A DNA stretch of 64,000 nt, taken from contig JAGTXK010000039.1 of NCBI GenBank assembly GCA_019096195.1, positions 1 through 64,000 on the forward strand. The letters are read 5' to 3'. This document shows positions 22,538 to 33,354 of this stretch, one piece after another; position 1 is the first letter of the stretch, and every line of letters begins with the position of its first letter. Below the pieces are notes generated by a model that made no database searches, was not told the DNA's origin, and saw only the letters and a program-made list of their open reading frames with translations. This DNA comes from Boletus sp. NGJ. Taxonomy: Eukaryota > Basidiomycota > Agaricomycetes > Boletales > Boletaceae. A program made the position numbers and the translations under genes.

Positions 22538-24657
22538 CCTCACGTGCAATATGGTACACAGTCGTGGGGTTCGTAGAGTAAAAAAACGAGGGGTTTCGGT
22601 TTACTGATGCCAGCAAGAAACACGTTTCCGTATTCTCAATATGGTCTGTTCACAGCGGTGCCTCGTGTCTTTAGCGCTTATTCTCGCTTGGGTTTCAGCT
22701 AAGTTTAGTACATGGCCTCGTTGCCACGGCCAAGCGAGTTTTTAACATCGCCGAAACTTGCCCTCCTTGCCACATGCTAGTAGTCCTGTCCCGGCATTGC
22801 GAATGTTCGTCATATCTCGACTGCAGCGACGAAGCCAACACGCACAAAATCTAATATGTTCCCGTAAATGGCGCAGTCACTGGCAAATTCCACTCGAACG
22901 TACGCGTGCGTGGGCAGGCTGATCTCGTGCTTCTTACATGTCTCCGGAGCTCGAATTGACGCTAGCAATGCCCTCGGACGATCAATAGCGCGTTCCTTCA
23001 GCGTTCAAGAAAGCACAATATCGCACCCGCGCAAAGTTACCGTTCCTTCATTCCGCCCCCCATTTGCTGTGGATACCATCTGCGTAGAGGGCAATGCAGG
23101 AAACATGCATCCATCGTTTCCGTCGCCTCGGCCACTGACCACCTACAGTCGAACAAGGATTGCTCCTGTTGCACCGATACCAAGCCTTCGGTCCAATTCT
23201 TTCTATTGGTGGACGATTCCGAGTTTTGGGAGGGCGACGATGTTGATAGCGATGGCAAACCCGTCCCCCGGTCGGAAATGGACAATAACACGCCACGTCA
23301 ATGGCACTCGCGCACGTTCCAATGACGGGCATGCCTCTTTATCTATCTGGCTGTTGGCCTATCTTGCGGGATCAGAACTCAGTCCAGGACTTTAATTCGA
23401 ACCGCAGGAACGCGACTTTGAGAAGGACTCACCGCTTTTTATTCCTGCGGTGTCCGCGCTCTCTTTCTCGGTTTCTCCCCATATCCCCATCTGCGAGCAA
23501 GCAGGTTACCATGGCAGTCAACAAGTCTGCATCTATAGTGCCGGATCATTGAGATCCCGCAGTGGGGTGCCCGCCAAGGGACCTCACTACGATCAGGATC
23601 GCATGAAGGCTATTCGGTTGGATTGTAACCCCCGTCAAACAGCTGGTAGGGTCTCATCTCCACTCTCACCCCCGCTTCCGCACCTCGTCCTCGATGTCAT
23701 CCATGTTCAGGAACTGGGACCCCTCTGGACTCATACTCTTCAAGACTCCCTACATCGCATCCACGCTCATCTCCAGATCTGGCTTGACCTCCATCCCTCC
23801 GAGACCATCACCACGTCTCTGCCTCTTCCTTCTCGCCTTCCACATCCGCGTCTTCGTCCTCGGTACCCCGTTCCAAAGGTGATTCTCCCCTCTGTCTCGT
23901 CTCCTACTTAGGACGCCATCTCTCCCTCACTTCATCGTCCGAGAAAAAAACGCATCAGACCCCGACCGACGTCGCTTGTTCTGTTGCTGGAGCCACACCT
24001 CCCTGGACACGCTCAGCGGGGCATTCGTGCGCGGACAGTGGACGCAGGTCACTCTTTCTCGTCTTTACTCGCTCGCATCCTCTTTATTCTCGTGGACTCG
24101 TGAAGTGTACATTCTTGCCACGGCGACGCTTACCACAGCCATTCGTTTAATAATGCTACTTTCCCAAATTTCTCGTGGCATTTGTTTTATACCCCTTGGT
24201 TTTACGTTGTCAGTGGCGGTAAAGTTACCAAAGTACAGGTTACACTTGGCTGCGCTGTTCAATGCAACTGAAGTCACTGTAGCAAGTGAGTTGGCGGTGA
24301 GCACCATCTTTCGTTGGATCTTTTCCAATCCGAGTCAGAGGGGAACATTGACCTGTAGGTAAGAGGTTTGACACGCGTTTTCACTTCCGAGTCGCCGCCG
24401 CCTGGACTTATATGTTGTTCCCACAGCGACGCTGTAATAACCGATTCGTCGTTTGCCCAACGTCAGTTGTCGCCCTCACGAGAGAACTGTAAACAGTATC
24501 ACGATGATGGAGGGCCCGGGCTTGTCTGAGAATTGGTACTAGTAGTAGGATGTGGCTACCATCGTTGCTTTCTGCTTATCTGCCTGGCCACGACTCCGCT
24601 CCGAGTCGAGGCAGAAAACCTCCGGCTGAGTCACCGTAAGTCCGGGACTCCATACCC
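22538..24657. other. Two-kb stretch without a confident gene
   Basis: Between the divergent WD40 gene and galactokinase. Several open frames of 60-175 codons exist on the plus strand (22868-24362), but none shows a family motif or consistent splice pattern. A short block near 23690-23790 (MFRNWDPSGLILFKTP) has some coding look, yet I could not extend it. The right end, 24400-24650, is probably the galactokinase promoter. Confidence 0.35.
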
Positions 24658-26887
24658 ATGGCTGCCACTTACCCCATTCCCGTGTATACAAATCTCGAGG
24701 ATGTATACCAGAATCTTGGTACCTCTTTGAAACACGCGTAGGTTACCGGTTAGTCTCCACTGTCAAGTGCCGAAGTTTGACGAGTCGTCAGCGAACGCTG
24801 GGATAACCTTGCTCGAGAGTTCAAAACCAAGTTCGGACGAACACCGGCTTATATCGCGCGTGCGCCAGGCCGTATCAAGTGAGTGGCTGCTCTGGCCCTC
24901 CAGCCTTTCTGCCAGTGATTTACTACTCACGCCCACCTTCCTAGCCTTATAGGTAGGCTTCTATTCGCTGAGTTATACCATCCCGCCGATGTCGTTCGTA
25001 TGACTTACAAGGTGAACACATCGACTATTCCCTGTTTGGTGTCTTTCCCACTGCGATCGAACATGATATCTTGATTGCATGTGCGCCGAGGACACCTGCC
25101 AACGTGAACGACTACACACCCGGGCATGTCGTCGCGGAGAATCTGCAACGCAAGTACCCACGCCAGGTCTTTATGCCGACACGTAAACTCTCGGTGGGGC
25201 CATTGCCACGCAAGGAAGCGGATGTGCCAGCTGACGCCGTCCACATTGACACATGGCATCTCGACATCCACACGACCCCGCTAGGATGGGAGGGTTACGT
25301 GAAAGCTGGATACTATGTGCGTCGCATCGCCCCTCCTTTTTGTGCTCCTGTCCGCATGTTGGAGATGATATGACCTGTTTCAGGGAGTTTTGAACCACTA
25401 CTTTAACCCTGAGTTGAACGGTCCCGACTCGTCGCCTGTCCCTGTGGATTTGCTTGTGACGGGCGCTGTCCCAGCTGGCTCCGGTCTATCGTCGAGTGCA
25501 GCGATGGTCGTCTCGTCTACGCTGGCATTTCTGGCAGTCAACGGGATTCTTGAAGATCCGACCATCGCGCCGACCAAAGGCACTCTCGTAGAGATGGCCG
25601 TCGAGAACGAGAAACGTGTCGGTGCGTGCGCTTCGTTCATCTCCATCGATCATGTGCTCAACTCTGACAATGTAATGAAGGAGTCAACAGTGGAGGGTCC
25701 GTAGCACGCTCTTCTACGCTCTTTCACCCTCATTCCATGCTAATGCTGTTCCTCATCTCAGAATGGATCAAGCAGCGTCCGTCATCTCACTTGCAGGCTC
25801 TGCGCTCTACATTTCCTTCTTCCCTAAACTCAGCGCCGAAACGATTCTTCTCCCTGGCCCTCGGCCAAGCTATCCTTCTCTTCCGTCCGCGACGTTGGTC
25901 TGTGCGAACTCGCTCGTCGTATCGGATAAGGCAGTACATGCCAAGTACCAGTACAACCTCCGCGTCGTTGAATCGCTCGGTGCCGCACGCGTGCTTGCGG
26001 TTCATCTGGGCGTGAAAGTGGGTCCGAGAGAGCGAATCACACTGAGACAGGTCATGGCCAGATTCATAGGCGAGCCAGAGGATCAGACGGAGGAGAACGT
26101 GGACATGGTCAGGGAGGGATTAGAGAGGATGGTGCAGGCGGTCGAATGTTTGAAGCCAGAAGGCGCAGGAGACGGAGATCAACTCGGAGTGACGCTGGAG
26201 ACAATGATCGAGTGGTCGGGTATGGGTGAAATTCTGTTCAAGGACGTATATCTCTCGTGGGTTGAAGGTGGGCGGGTCTCTTCGAGTTTAGGTGCGATGC
26301 GAGTCCTAACCGCCCGCAGTCGAGACCGCGTACTTCCAATTATACAAGCGGGCAAAGCATTGCTATTCCGAAGCGTTGCGCGTACTCCAATTCCGCAATG
26401 TCTGTCTGACTGCGGAGAGATTGCCTGCGGCTTATCAAGGCACCTCCGTGTTCGAAGTACTTGGAAAGCTGATGAATGAATCTCAAGAGAGCTGTTCGAA
26501 GCTTTACGAATGCACCTGCCCGGAAGTCGACGAGCTCGCCCAGCTCGCCCTCGCGGCTGGGGCCTACGGGAGCCGTGTCACAGGTCTGATCACATTCTCT
26601 TATCAATGCCCACGAAAACGTCCCTGATAAGCTTCACTGACAACAGGAGCGGGGTGGGGAGGGTGTACCGTGTCGTTAGTGAACGAAGCTCAGGTCGACG
26701 CCTTCATTTCCAAGATCAAGGCGAGCTACAGTCCGTATCGGGATCTCGAAGGAGAGGCGCTGCAAGAGGTTATTTTTGCGACGAAACCAAGCAGCGGTGT
26801 GTGTGGTACGTCGATCCGTTGATCCGTTTCATTTTCCTCCGCAGGACTGATAAGCTCCCTGTCGTAGTATACAAGTTTACAGAATGA
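24658..26887 (+). CDS. GAL1: Galactokinase
   Basis: Phosphorylates galactose with ATP at C1, the first committed step of the Leloir pathway, in the cytosol. Starts MAATYPIPVYTNLEDVYQNL at 24658; splicing 24737 to 24792 gives HAERWDNLAREFKTKFGRTP and then APGRIN. An 8-nt exon (24945-24952) links this to GEHIDYSLFGVFPTA, restoring the galactokinase signature GRxNLIGEHxDY. The GHMP-kinase phosphate loop is VPAGSGLSSSAAM near 25480. A 16-nt exon (25681-25696) then restores VGVNSGGMDQAAS, holding the catalytic-region aspartate. Later exons give AERLPAAYQGTSVFEVLG and, after an intron near 26586-26644, the third GHMP motif TGAGWGGCTVSL. The last exon encodes VYKFTE and stops at 26885-26887. Length and motifs match family members. 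Confidence 0.96.
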
Positions 26888-27124
26888 CGGCGTCAAAACC
26901 TCCGATGATGCCAAGTTGTTATTGACGGTGAGATAAGTATTTGAATTGGGACATTGTATCCTTTGGTACCGCGGAAAGCTTCGGAAAAGGATAAGATAAG
27001 ATAACTGTACTCGTCACGCGATAAGTAACTTAGGAAAGGCGAGTTTCCCTGAGTATAACAATGACTCGGAGGCGCCCCTCGAGTTCATCTACCGCCACGA
27101 ACTCCCCAGCGCTAGATATAAGCC

Positions 27125-28991
27125 ATGTCTGACCCGTACACACCCATCTTGCTCTCCCTCCCAGGATCGCTCACGCCGACGTTGGCAGTCGAGGTAAGTC
27201 GATACCATGCTGCGAGAATGTTGTTTTGTTCAAGTCGAACTCGACCGTCGTTTGCGCAATCGACGTAGATCCTTCCTCATGGCGTCACCATCCACAGGGT
27301 CATCGTCCAGGTCAACGGAAAGGTACGTATCGAATGAACCAGGCTGGATGCATTTGGCTATCATCATTTAATATACCTTACCCTTCCCAGACACACGATA
27401 TTGTGATCGGTCCGGAAGACCCCAAGGATCACAGTGCCGTCAAGTACACGAACACCATCATCGGGCGATATGCCAACCGTGTGCCTGTTGGGATGCACGT
27501 CGTCGAAAAGAACGGCATCATATCTTCCTTTGAAGCACTGACGAACGGTGCGTTCGGACACTCCCTGTTGAAACCTGAGCACCGCAAGACATCCTGTTGA
27601 CCCCTTTCCGTGTATCTTCTACAGAAAGTCCCAAAGTATCCCTTCACGGTGGTCCTGAGGGGTTCGACTTTGGTGTTTGGAAGAAGCTCGCGCAGTTGGA
27701 CGACGCGACGCTCTTTACCGAGACGGAAATACGGTCGATCGCGGCGAGAACTGATGCGAGCGCGGCTATCTTCTCGTTAACGTCTCCCGATGGTGATCAA
27801 GGGTACAGTGGCACATTGCATCTGGAGACGCTCGTCGTACTGTTACCACCAGTGAAGCTGGAGCCCTCGACCGCCTCGCAGCACGACCTTGGAAGCATCG
27901 TCATCGTCTATCGTGCGAAGCTCGTCGACCTTGCCCAGGGACAAAAGAAAGTGACGCCAATCAACCTGACGCAGGTATGTGTGGTGGCGAGTCTTGCGCG
28001 TATATTCACTGTTTGTCAGCACTGGGGTTTTAATCTCGACGCCAGCCTACAGGAGGGTGAAGAAACGCTCAATGTATTGAACCACCATCTGAGTATCAAC
28101 GTGAATTACGTTTGATATCTATCCCATTCTCTCGTTACTAAGTCGCCGCATCACTATCCCGTCAGGCAAGCCACATCGCTGAGCTGCAGCCCAACTTCTT
28201 GCCCAGTGGGCACTACATCCCTGTGGCGGCGGCCGACGACAGCAGCGGCGCACACATTCATGACAATAAGCGTATCGGTAACCTTTTCCCTGGGATCGGT
28301 TATGGTACGTCGACTACTTAATCCGCTTCGGGAGTGCTCACGTATTCTTCGCAAGACGATTACTATTTGTTGAGCCCTCGATCTGGCCTCAAGTTCGCCT
28401 CCCCTCACCGGATCCCCCTCACCAAGTTCTCAGACACGCTCGATCTCGTCAGCGACATATTGACCACCCGAAACGACCCTGTATTGAAGCTCTCTTCAGA
28501 CAGGTCTGGTCTTGCCGTCGAGTTTGACTCAAATCGTGAGCGTGTATATCCTTACCCCATGTCCGTGTTCCGACAGGTCCCCGCGTGGTGCCGTGTTTCT
28601 TTTCTAGAGGCTGGTTTGATGTTCTACACAAACAACCATGCCGACACCAAGGGATACAGAAAGAAGATCCACGGCGGCACTGGGCTTCAGGGCGACGGAT
28701 ACATTCCTCAATGTAAGCAGACGTTTTGATATCGGACACCGAGAGGACCGCCAATCCGATCTCCTGCTTGTCTTCTTCACAGCCGCTGCATTCATCGAGT
28801 TTCATGAGGTAAGATGAATGCTTCTTAGTACTGCGAGCCTTTGTCGTTAAGAGTGTGATGTGTTTCAGCCGTTGTCGGCGTTCTTATATCCTACCAGCAC
28901 GAGTACCGACACGTTGTTGGCGTCGGACGAGATTTACAACAACTATGTCCGCGTGGACATTATTGTCGCAGTACGCGAAACCAGAGAATGA
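27125..28991 (+). CDS. Aldose 1-epimerase (galactose mutarotase)
   Basis: Interconverts alpha and beta anomers of galactose or glucose; beta-to-alpha conversion feeds galactokinase. Starts MSDPYTPILLSLPGSLTPTL at 27125. After short introns it reads ILPHGVTIHRVIVQVNGK, DIVIGPEDPKDH and NTIIGRYANRVP, the conserved N-R sugar-binding segment, then KVSLHGGPEGFDFGVW with the family's HGG motif. Near 27990-28040 splicing gives NLTQHWGFNLDAS, corresponding to the usual NHxYFNL region, though with W-G-F in place of the usual residues. C-terminal exons give GLMFYTNNHADTKG (family pattern LQ.YT.N) and SAAFIEFHEPLSAFL. Stop at 28989-28991. It starts 238 bp after galactokinase in the same direction, which suggests coordinate use in galactose metabolism. 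Confidence 0.9.
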
Positions 28992-29673
28992 GGCATACCA
29001 GCAGTCATGGATATGTTTAACGTAGGATTGTTGTCGTATCTGTACTTTATAAGTAAATCGTATATGTACGAGGATTCATGTAACTCTCCTGGTATTCACC
29101 GCACGGTGTCCGAGCCTTGCCAGTTATTGAACGCTCGGATCACACATGTAGATGCCAACGTTTTCTTTCACTTCCTGATCCTCTTCCGATTCAAAATATT
29201 AATATTTCCAGTCCCCTCTTCTTTGCGAGATCTTGGTGCTTGGCGTGTTGCTGTTTTAAAGCAGTCAGTCAACGAAAAGCCGAGTAATTCCACCGCAGGC
29301 ATGGGAACTGCCAGTGATTCACCCTCGACCGAAGCTTTGACGGGCATTCACACTACAGCTTCCAGTAACTACATCTGACTCGAGCCTGTGTAACCATTCG
29401 TCGCGAATGCATTCAACCGCCGCACGAGGGCATGATGACGTCCTTCCATTCATACCCTTGATCTGTTCGGACTGGCATCCACATCAAGCGTAAACTGCAG
29501 TGAAGAATCAATCGAAATAAACCATTGGGTGCAACGCGAACGAGTGGACCCGCTTACTGGTACACCTGTTTTCCGGGGAAGGAATTAGGGTCAAGTGACT
29601 GGCATGATTCATACTTGCTGTTGACCTCGTAGTATGGTGGGAATTATGCTGTGACGGAAATACCGAGAAAAGG
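28992..29673. other. Intergenic region, no supported gene
   Basis: About 680 bp after the epimerase stop. One open frame of 123 codons (29007-29378) has no recognisable motif. It probably contains the epimerase 3' untranslated region. Confidence 0.35.
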
Positions 29674-29898
29674 TTATAGTTGAATCACGAACCGTCCAGT
29701 TTTCGTCGGGATCTTCCGCAGCGCAAAGACCCTACCGCCTACACCCGGAACGATGCAGACGCCATCTCTATCGTATGATTCGTAGCTGCGAATCTTATAC
29801 CGGCCATCGATCCAATATGTCCACCTCTCACTGTTGGGGAGCTGGTTGATATGGTCGTTGGTACAAAGGACCCACCGCTCGCATTTTCTTGAACCCAC
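29674..29898 (-). CDS. Possible small protein or exon of unknown function
   Basis: A 74-codon frame with ordinary composition, ending in a GRFVIQL block. Upstream near 30095 there is a short hydrophobic start (MHIVLLPCIM) followed at once by a GTAAGT donor, so a two-exon small secreted protein is conceivable, but the join was not established. No family match. Confidence 0.25.
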   Translation of the reverse strand: MGSRKCERWVLCTNDHINQLPNSERWTYWIDGRYKIRSYESYDRDGVCIVPGVGGRVFALRKIPTKTGRFVIQL

Positions 29899-30170
29899 AG
29901 AGTATAATATAGAGTATCTAGTAGAGGACGCAATCCAGCCTTTTCAGCCCAAATAGAAAGGAAAGAATATACTTCTGATTGTTGCCGGATCGACTAATAG
30001 CTTGTGAGTAATGGTATAGTATAGTATTCCTGGAGGATATCAGCTCTCTGATTATGCAGGTAAACTTACCATGATGCATGGCAGGAGGACGATGTGCATG
30101 CTTTGGAGAGAGCGGCGGCACTTGTTAGTTAGCCAAGCCTAAGAATTGAAATTCTCGATGGGACGCACTC

Positions 30171-30500
30171 AAGGATAGCCTGGCCGAGGGTCAGGTCGGA
30201 AAGGGATCGTTTCGGCGCCAAGTTTTGGGAAGAAGGAAATGTAGAGCGCAGAGCCTGCAAGAGAGATGACGGACGCTGCTTGACCCATTCTGAGACGAGG
30301 AACAGCATTAGCATAGAAAGAGCGTAGAAGAGCGTGCTACGAACTCTCCACTGTTGACTCCTCCATTGCATTGTCGATGATGAGCACGAGATCGATGGAG
30401 ATGAATGAAGCGTGCGCACCGACACGTTTCTCGTTCTCGACGGCCATCTCTACAAGTATGCAGGCTTTGGTCGGCGCGATGCCCGGATCTTCGAAAATCA
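30171..30500 (-). pseudogene. Inverted partial copy of galactokinase gene
   Basis: About 330 bp that match the inside of the galactokinase gene (about 25543-25876), but in the opposite orientation. The match covers the end of one exon (EMAVENEKRVG), the intron behind it, the 16-nt microexon, the following intron and the start of the next exon (the region encoding DQAASVISLAGSALYISFFP). Introns are retained in the same places, so it arose by DNA duplication and not through a spliced RNA. It has scattered substitutions and a shortened second intron. It lacks both ends of the gene, so it cannot encode a kinase. Confidence 0.9.
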
Positions 30501-30529
30501 TACATCCTCGAGATAAGTGTCTTTAACAC

Positions 30530-32835
30530 CTAATTACTAGACCTTGTGCGAGTGATGTAATCTAGCATGAACAAGTCATGATCGGCCAAAATCTCCTTCC
30601 TGAATTGTGCATCTGCTGGCCTCTTTATTCCTTTGTGACTCACAAGATCTGGGTACCGCGCCTCCCCCTTGTTTCCTGCCCAGTCAAAGTTCATAATCAT
30701 GAACCGCTTCTCGTCTGATTTCGACACCATGATATTCACGTCGCGGAGGTCACCATGGACATAACCAGCAGCATGAAACTTCTCGAGTTTCGCCAACATG
30801 TCATCAAAGACAGATCCAGGGAGCGATGAGATGCGGTGAGACAGTGTTTCGAAGTCATCAGAGAGCCTGTCCATGGCCACCATCATCCATCCGCCAGGAA
30901 GCTTTTCGAACCCTCGTAAGGCCGGAGCGCATCCCATTGATGCAAAGTAATCATGAGCTTCGCGTGAATACGTTTGAACGAATTTGATGCAGATAGGGTC
31001 GATACGATCCCCGTCACGTTCGGTTCCGAAAAAGACGAGCTTGTCCTCGTCTTGCTCCCTCTCATAGCGGAATTTATTTCTTTGTCGTGGAATTTATACT
31101 TTGTTGGGTGCGGGAACAGATGCAGAGGGGTTGGTGTGGTAGGGCGATGATCAGTTTTCAATTGATTATCGTAATACACCTCGAGCGTTTGGGTAGCTTT
31201 ACGAAAAGCGGCCAGGTATCGCGTCACCATAAGCTGGTTCTCAGTATCGCTGGAATGGAAATAAAACGCAAGCGGTCTTGACAGGACTTGCACAGATGGC
31301 CGCAAATTCCAGGTCGCACCAGCGAACCAGATGTTGGGTCCTGCAGCAAGCAATGATTAGCTTGCTAAAGAATGACAAACGGTGAATAGACTAACCCACA
31401 ATGGCGAGGAGGAAGCACGGTAAGGGAGACCATGGAAATTCGACTGCTGCGTTTTTTGTGGACTCCAGATAGTGTAGTATAGACTCGAAGTACGGCTCGG
31501 CTGAGATGCTACCAACTTCGTCCTTAAACTTGGCGATCACGTAGCGATGTCCGTTGGTGGACATATCCGCGTCCACTACAAATTTGCCGTTGACAACAGA
31601 GTCAGTAAAGTGGATCCCGTATTGCTGAAATACCCCTCTAACCACTTGAAATCGCGCCACTTCATTGTCATACAAGCTAGACATCGTGTTCGTGAGATCG
31701 ATTGCAAAAGTGTAGTCATCAGGTGTGATTTTATTAGTCTTACAGTTGTCGACAAACTCGCCAAAGACGGGATGTAATAGCGTCAGAGGGATAGTTTCTT
31801 CATGCGAGCGAGGACGACCACAGGGTATCCTATTCTCTTTGTCAGCCCGCCGGGTCCGGAATGAGGATGGTTTAGCAGCGCCAGAGGGTGTCTTTTCCTC
31901 TTGTTTTTCAGAAGCGGTAGGGATAGTTTCTTCATGCATGGAGGGAAGACTACAGGGTAGGAGAGATTTTCCTTGGTCCTAGAGCGGTAGGGATGGTTTC
32001 TTGATGCATGCGACGACAACCATGGGGTCGGAGGATCCCCCTTGGTCCTATGAGAGGGTTAGTCAGGTCAACGACGCGATGGTTTTCCTTACTTTCAGCT
32101 AGCCGCTCGACAACAACATATGGCATCGCGTTAAAAGGGGCGTCATTGAAGGCATCCCGGACCAGGCGAGATACGCCGATTATCTCACCCACACCGGTAG
32201 CACAAAGACTCTCGACTTGCTCGTCGTCCTTCCTTGAAATCTTGTAGATTCTCAAGCAATCCGCGAGATCCTGTTCTTGATTACCGATGATCCACCTCAG
32301 GTCACCAACCATCCCAGCATTGGCAACACGGGCTAGAGAGATGTTTTCGTGGTTTGCCCCTCGAAGCCAGTAGGAAACCTCCAAATGTAGAGGATATCCT
32401 CCATGTACAGCCACAGGTTTCGCAAGATCTCGAGATGCGGATGATGCATCTAGAAATGCGAATGATGATCAGATCGGGGGCGTTAAATTGAATTAACACT
32501 ACCACATACCAATGATGAGGTGGAGTTGGTATTCTTGACAACACCTCTCCAGCTTGCAAAGGCGTGCCCAACATAGAGATAGAGAGACTACCGAAATTAT
32601 GTTCAACAGAATTGTCCTCAGGAATTGGTCGATCCACGGGGACCTTGTAGACATGTAGTGATACCAGGTCGTAACGTGATAGGGTGGGCGACTTTTTAAT
32701 GATGAGTTCTTTGAGCATCCGAATAGTCGTGTCTGGTGAAACTTCGACAATGTCCCAAACACGCAGGGGTTCCCCGCGCAACCAGTAATATAGCGACAAG
32801 TTGCTCGTCCTGGGCATCGTTTGAGAAGTTGCCAT
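30530..32835 (-). CDS. Crinkler-type protein with two header domains and kinase-like body
   Basis: Starts MATSQTMPRTSNLSLYYWLR at 32835. The first about 110 residues look like the ubiquitin-like crinkler header domain (LYYWLRGEPLRVWDIVEV, then YDLVSLHVYKVPVDRPIPED). A second similar block follows near 32380-32100 (LEVSYWLRGANHENISLA, then LADCLRIYKISRKDD). A linker with three HEETIP-type repeats comes next, then the family body (DDYTFAIDLTNTMSSLYDNE; PCFLLAIVG; GATWNLRPSVQVLSRPLAF). The C terminus is a reduced protein-kinase fold: GGWMMVAMDRL, catalytic-loop-like YVHGDLRDVNIMV and NFDWAG in the place of the DFG motif. Catalytic aspartates and the loop asparagine are present, so activity is possible. 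Fungal crinkler proteins of this kind are of uncertain function, with effector-like or conflict roles proposed. Several introns. Confidence 0.78.
31785..32020 (-). repeat. Three imperfect tandem repeats inside the crinkler gene
   Basis: Near 31790, 31920 and 31990 the same sequence recurs, encoding (M/S)H(E/Q)ETIP followed by a variable spacer. On the plus strand each copy reads roughly GATAGTTTCTTCATGC or a close variant and is followed by a similar ACxACxGGG stretch. The copies sit in the linker between the second header-like domain and the body. Confidence 0.7.
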
Positions 32836-33354
32836 TGAGTGTGGCACGCGAGAGGAGTGATTGTAAATGGTAGACAATTTAACTAACTGGTGGATTATAG
32901 GAAGCGTGATGAAGAGTGACAACAAGTAACAGACAACTTGGAACTACCGCAGTACTGATCAGAAGTACCATCGGCCACTCTCACTGTTTCGGCCCCACTA
33001 GTAGAGCCAACGATCAATCACCCCCAACCACATGCCAATTTTGGCTGGGGCTATAGCGCTAAGTACTTAGCCTGAGCACTGAGCAAGGCTAAACAACCGT
33101 TGATCCAATTCATCAAACTCAAACTGCCGGCGGCGGCCCGCGCAGCCGCTCACCATACGAAACCGTCCCTTTGCCAATGGAAAAGCTGACGACAGCTCGG
33201 GAAGCACTGAAGGCAGCGAAGGAATCGACGAACAAAAAAGCTCTCACACCATTCCATTTACAATTGAATACACATGACTTCCGATGCCAAGATCGCGAGA
33301 CTCTATGGATACATCCCCGAACAACTACGGAAAGAAAAGTACATGGAAAAATCT

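Noticed and set aside
22868-24362. Series of plus-strand frames that might form a membrane protein
   Set aside because: No consistent splice path and no recognisable motif; similarity to copper transporters was considered but the Met and His patterns are missing.
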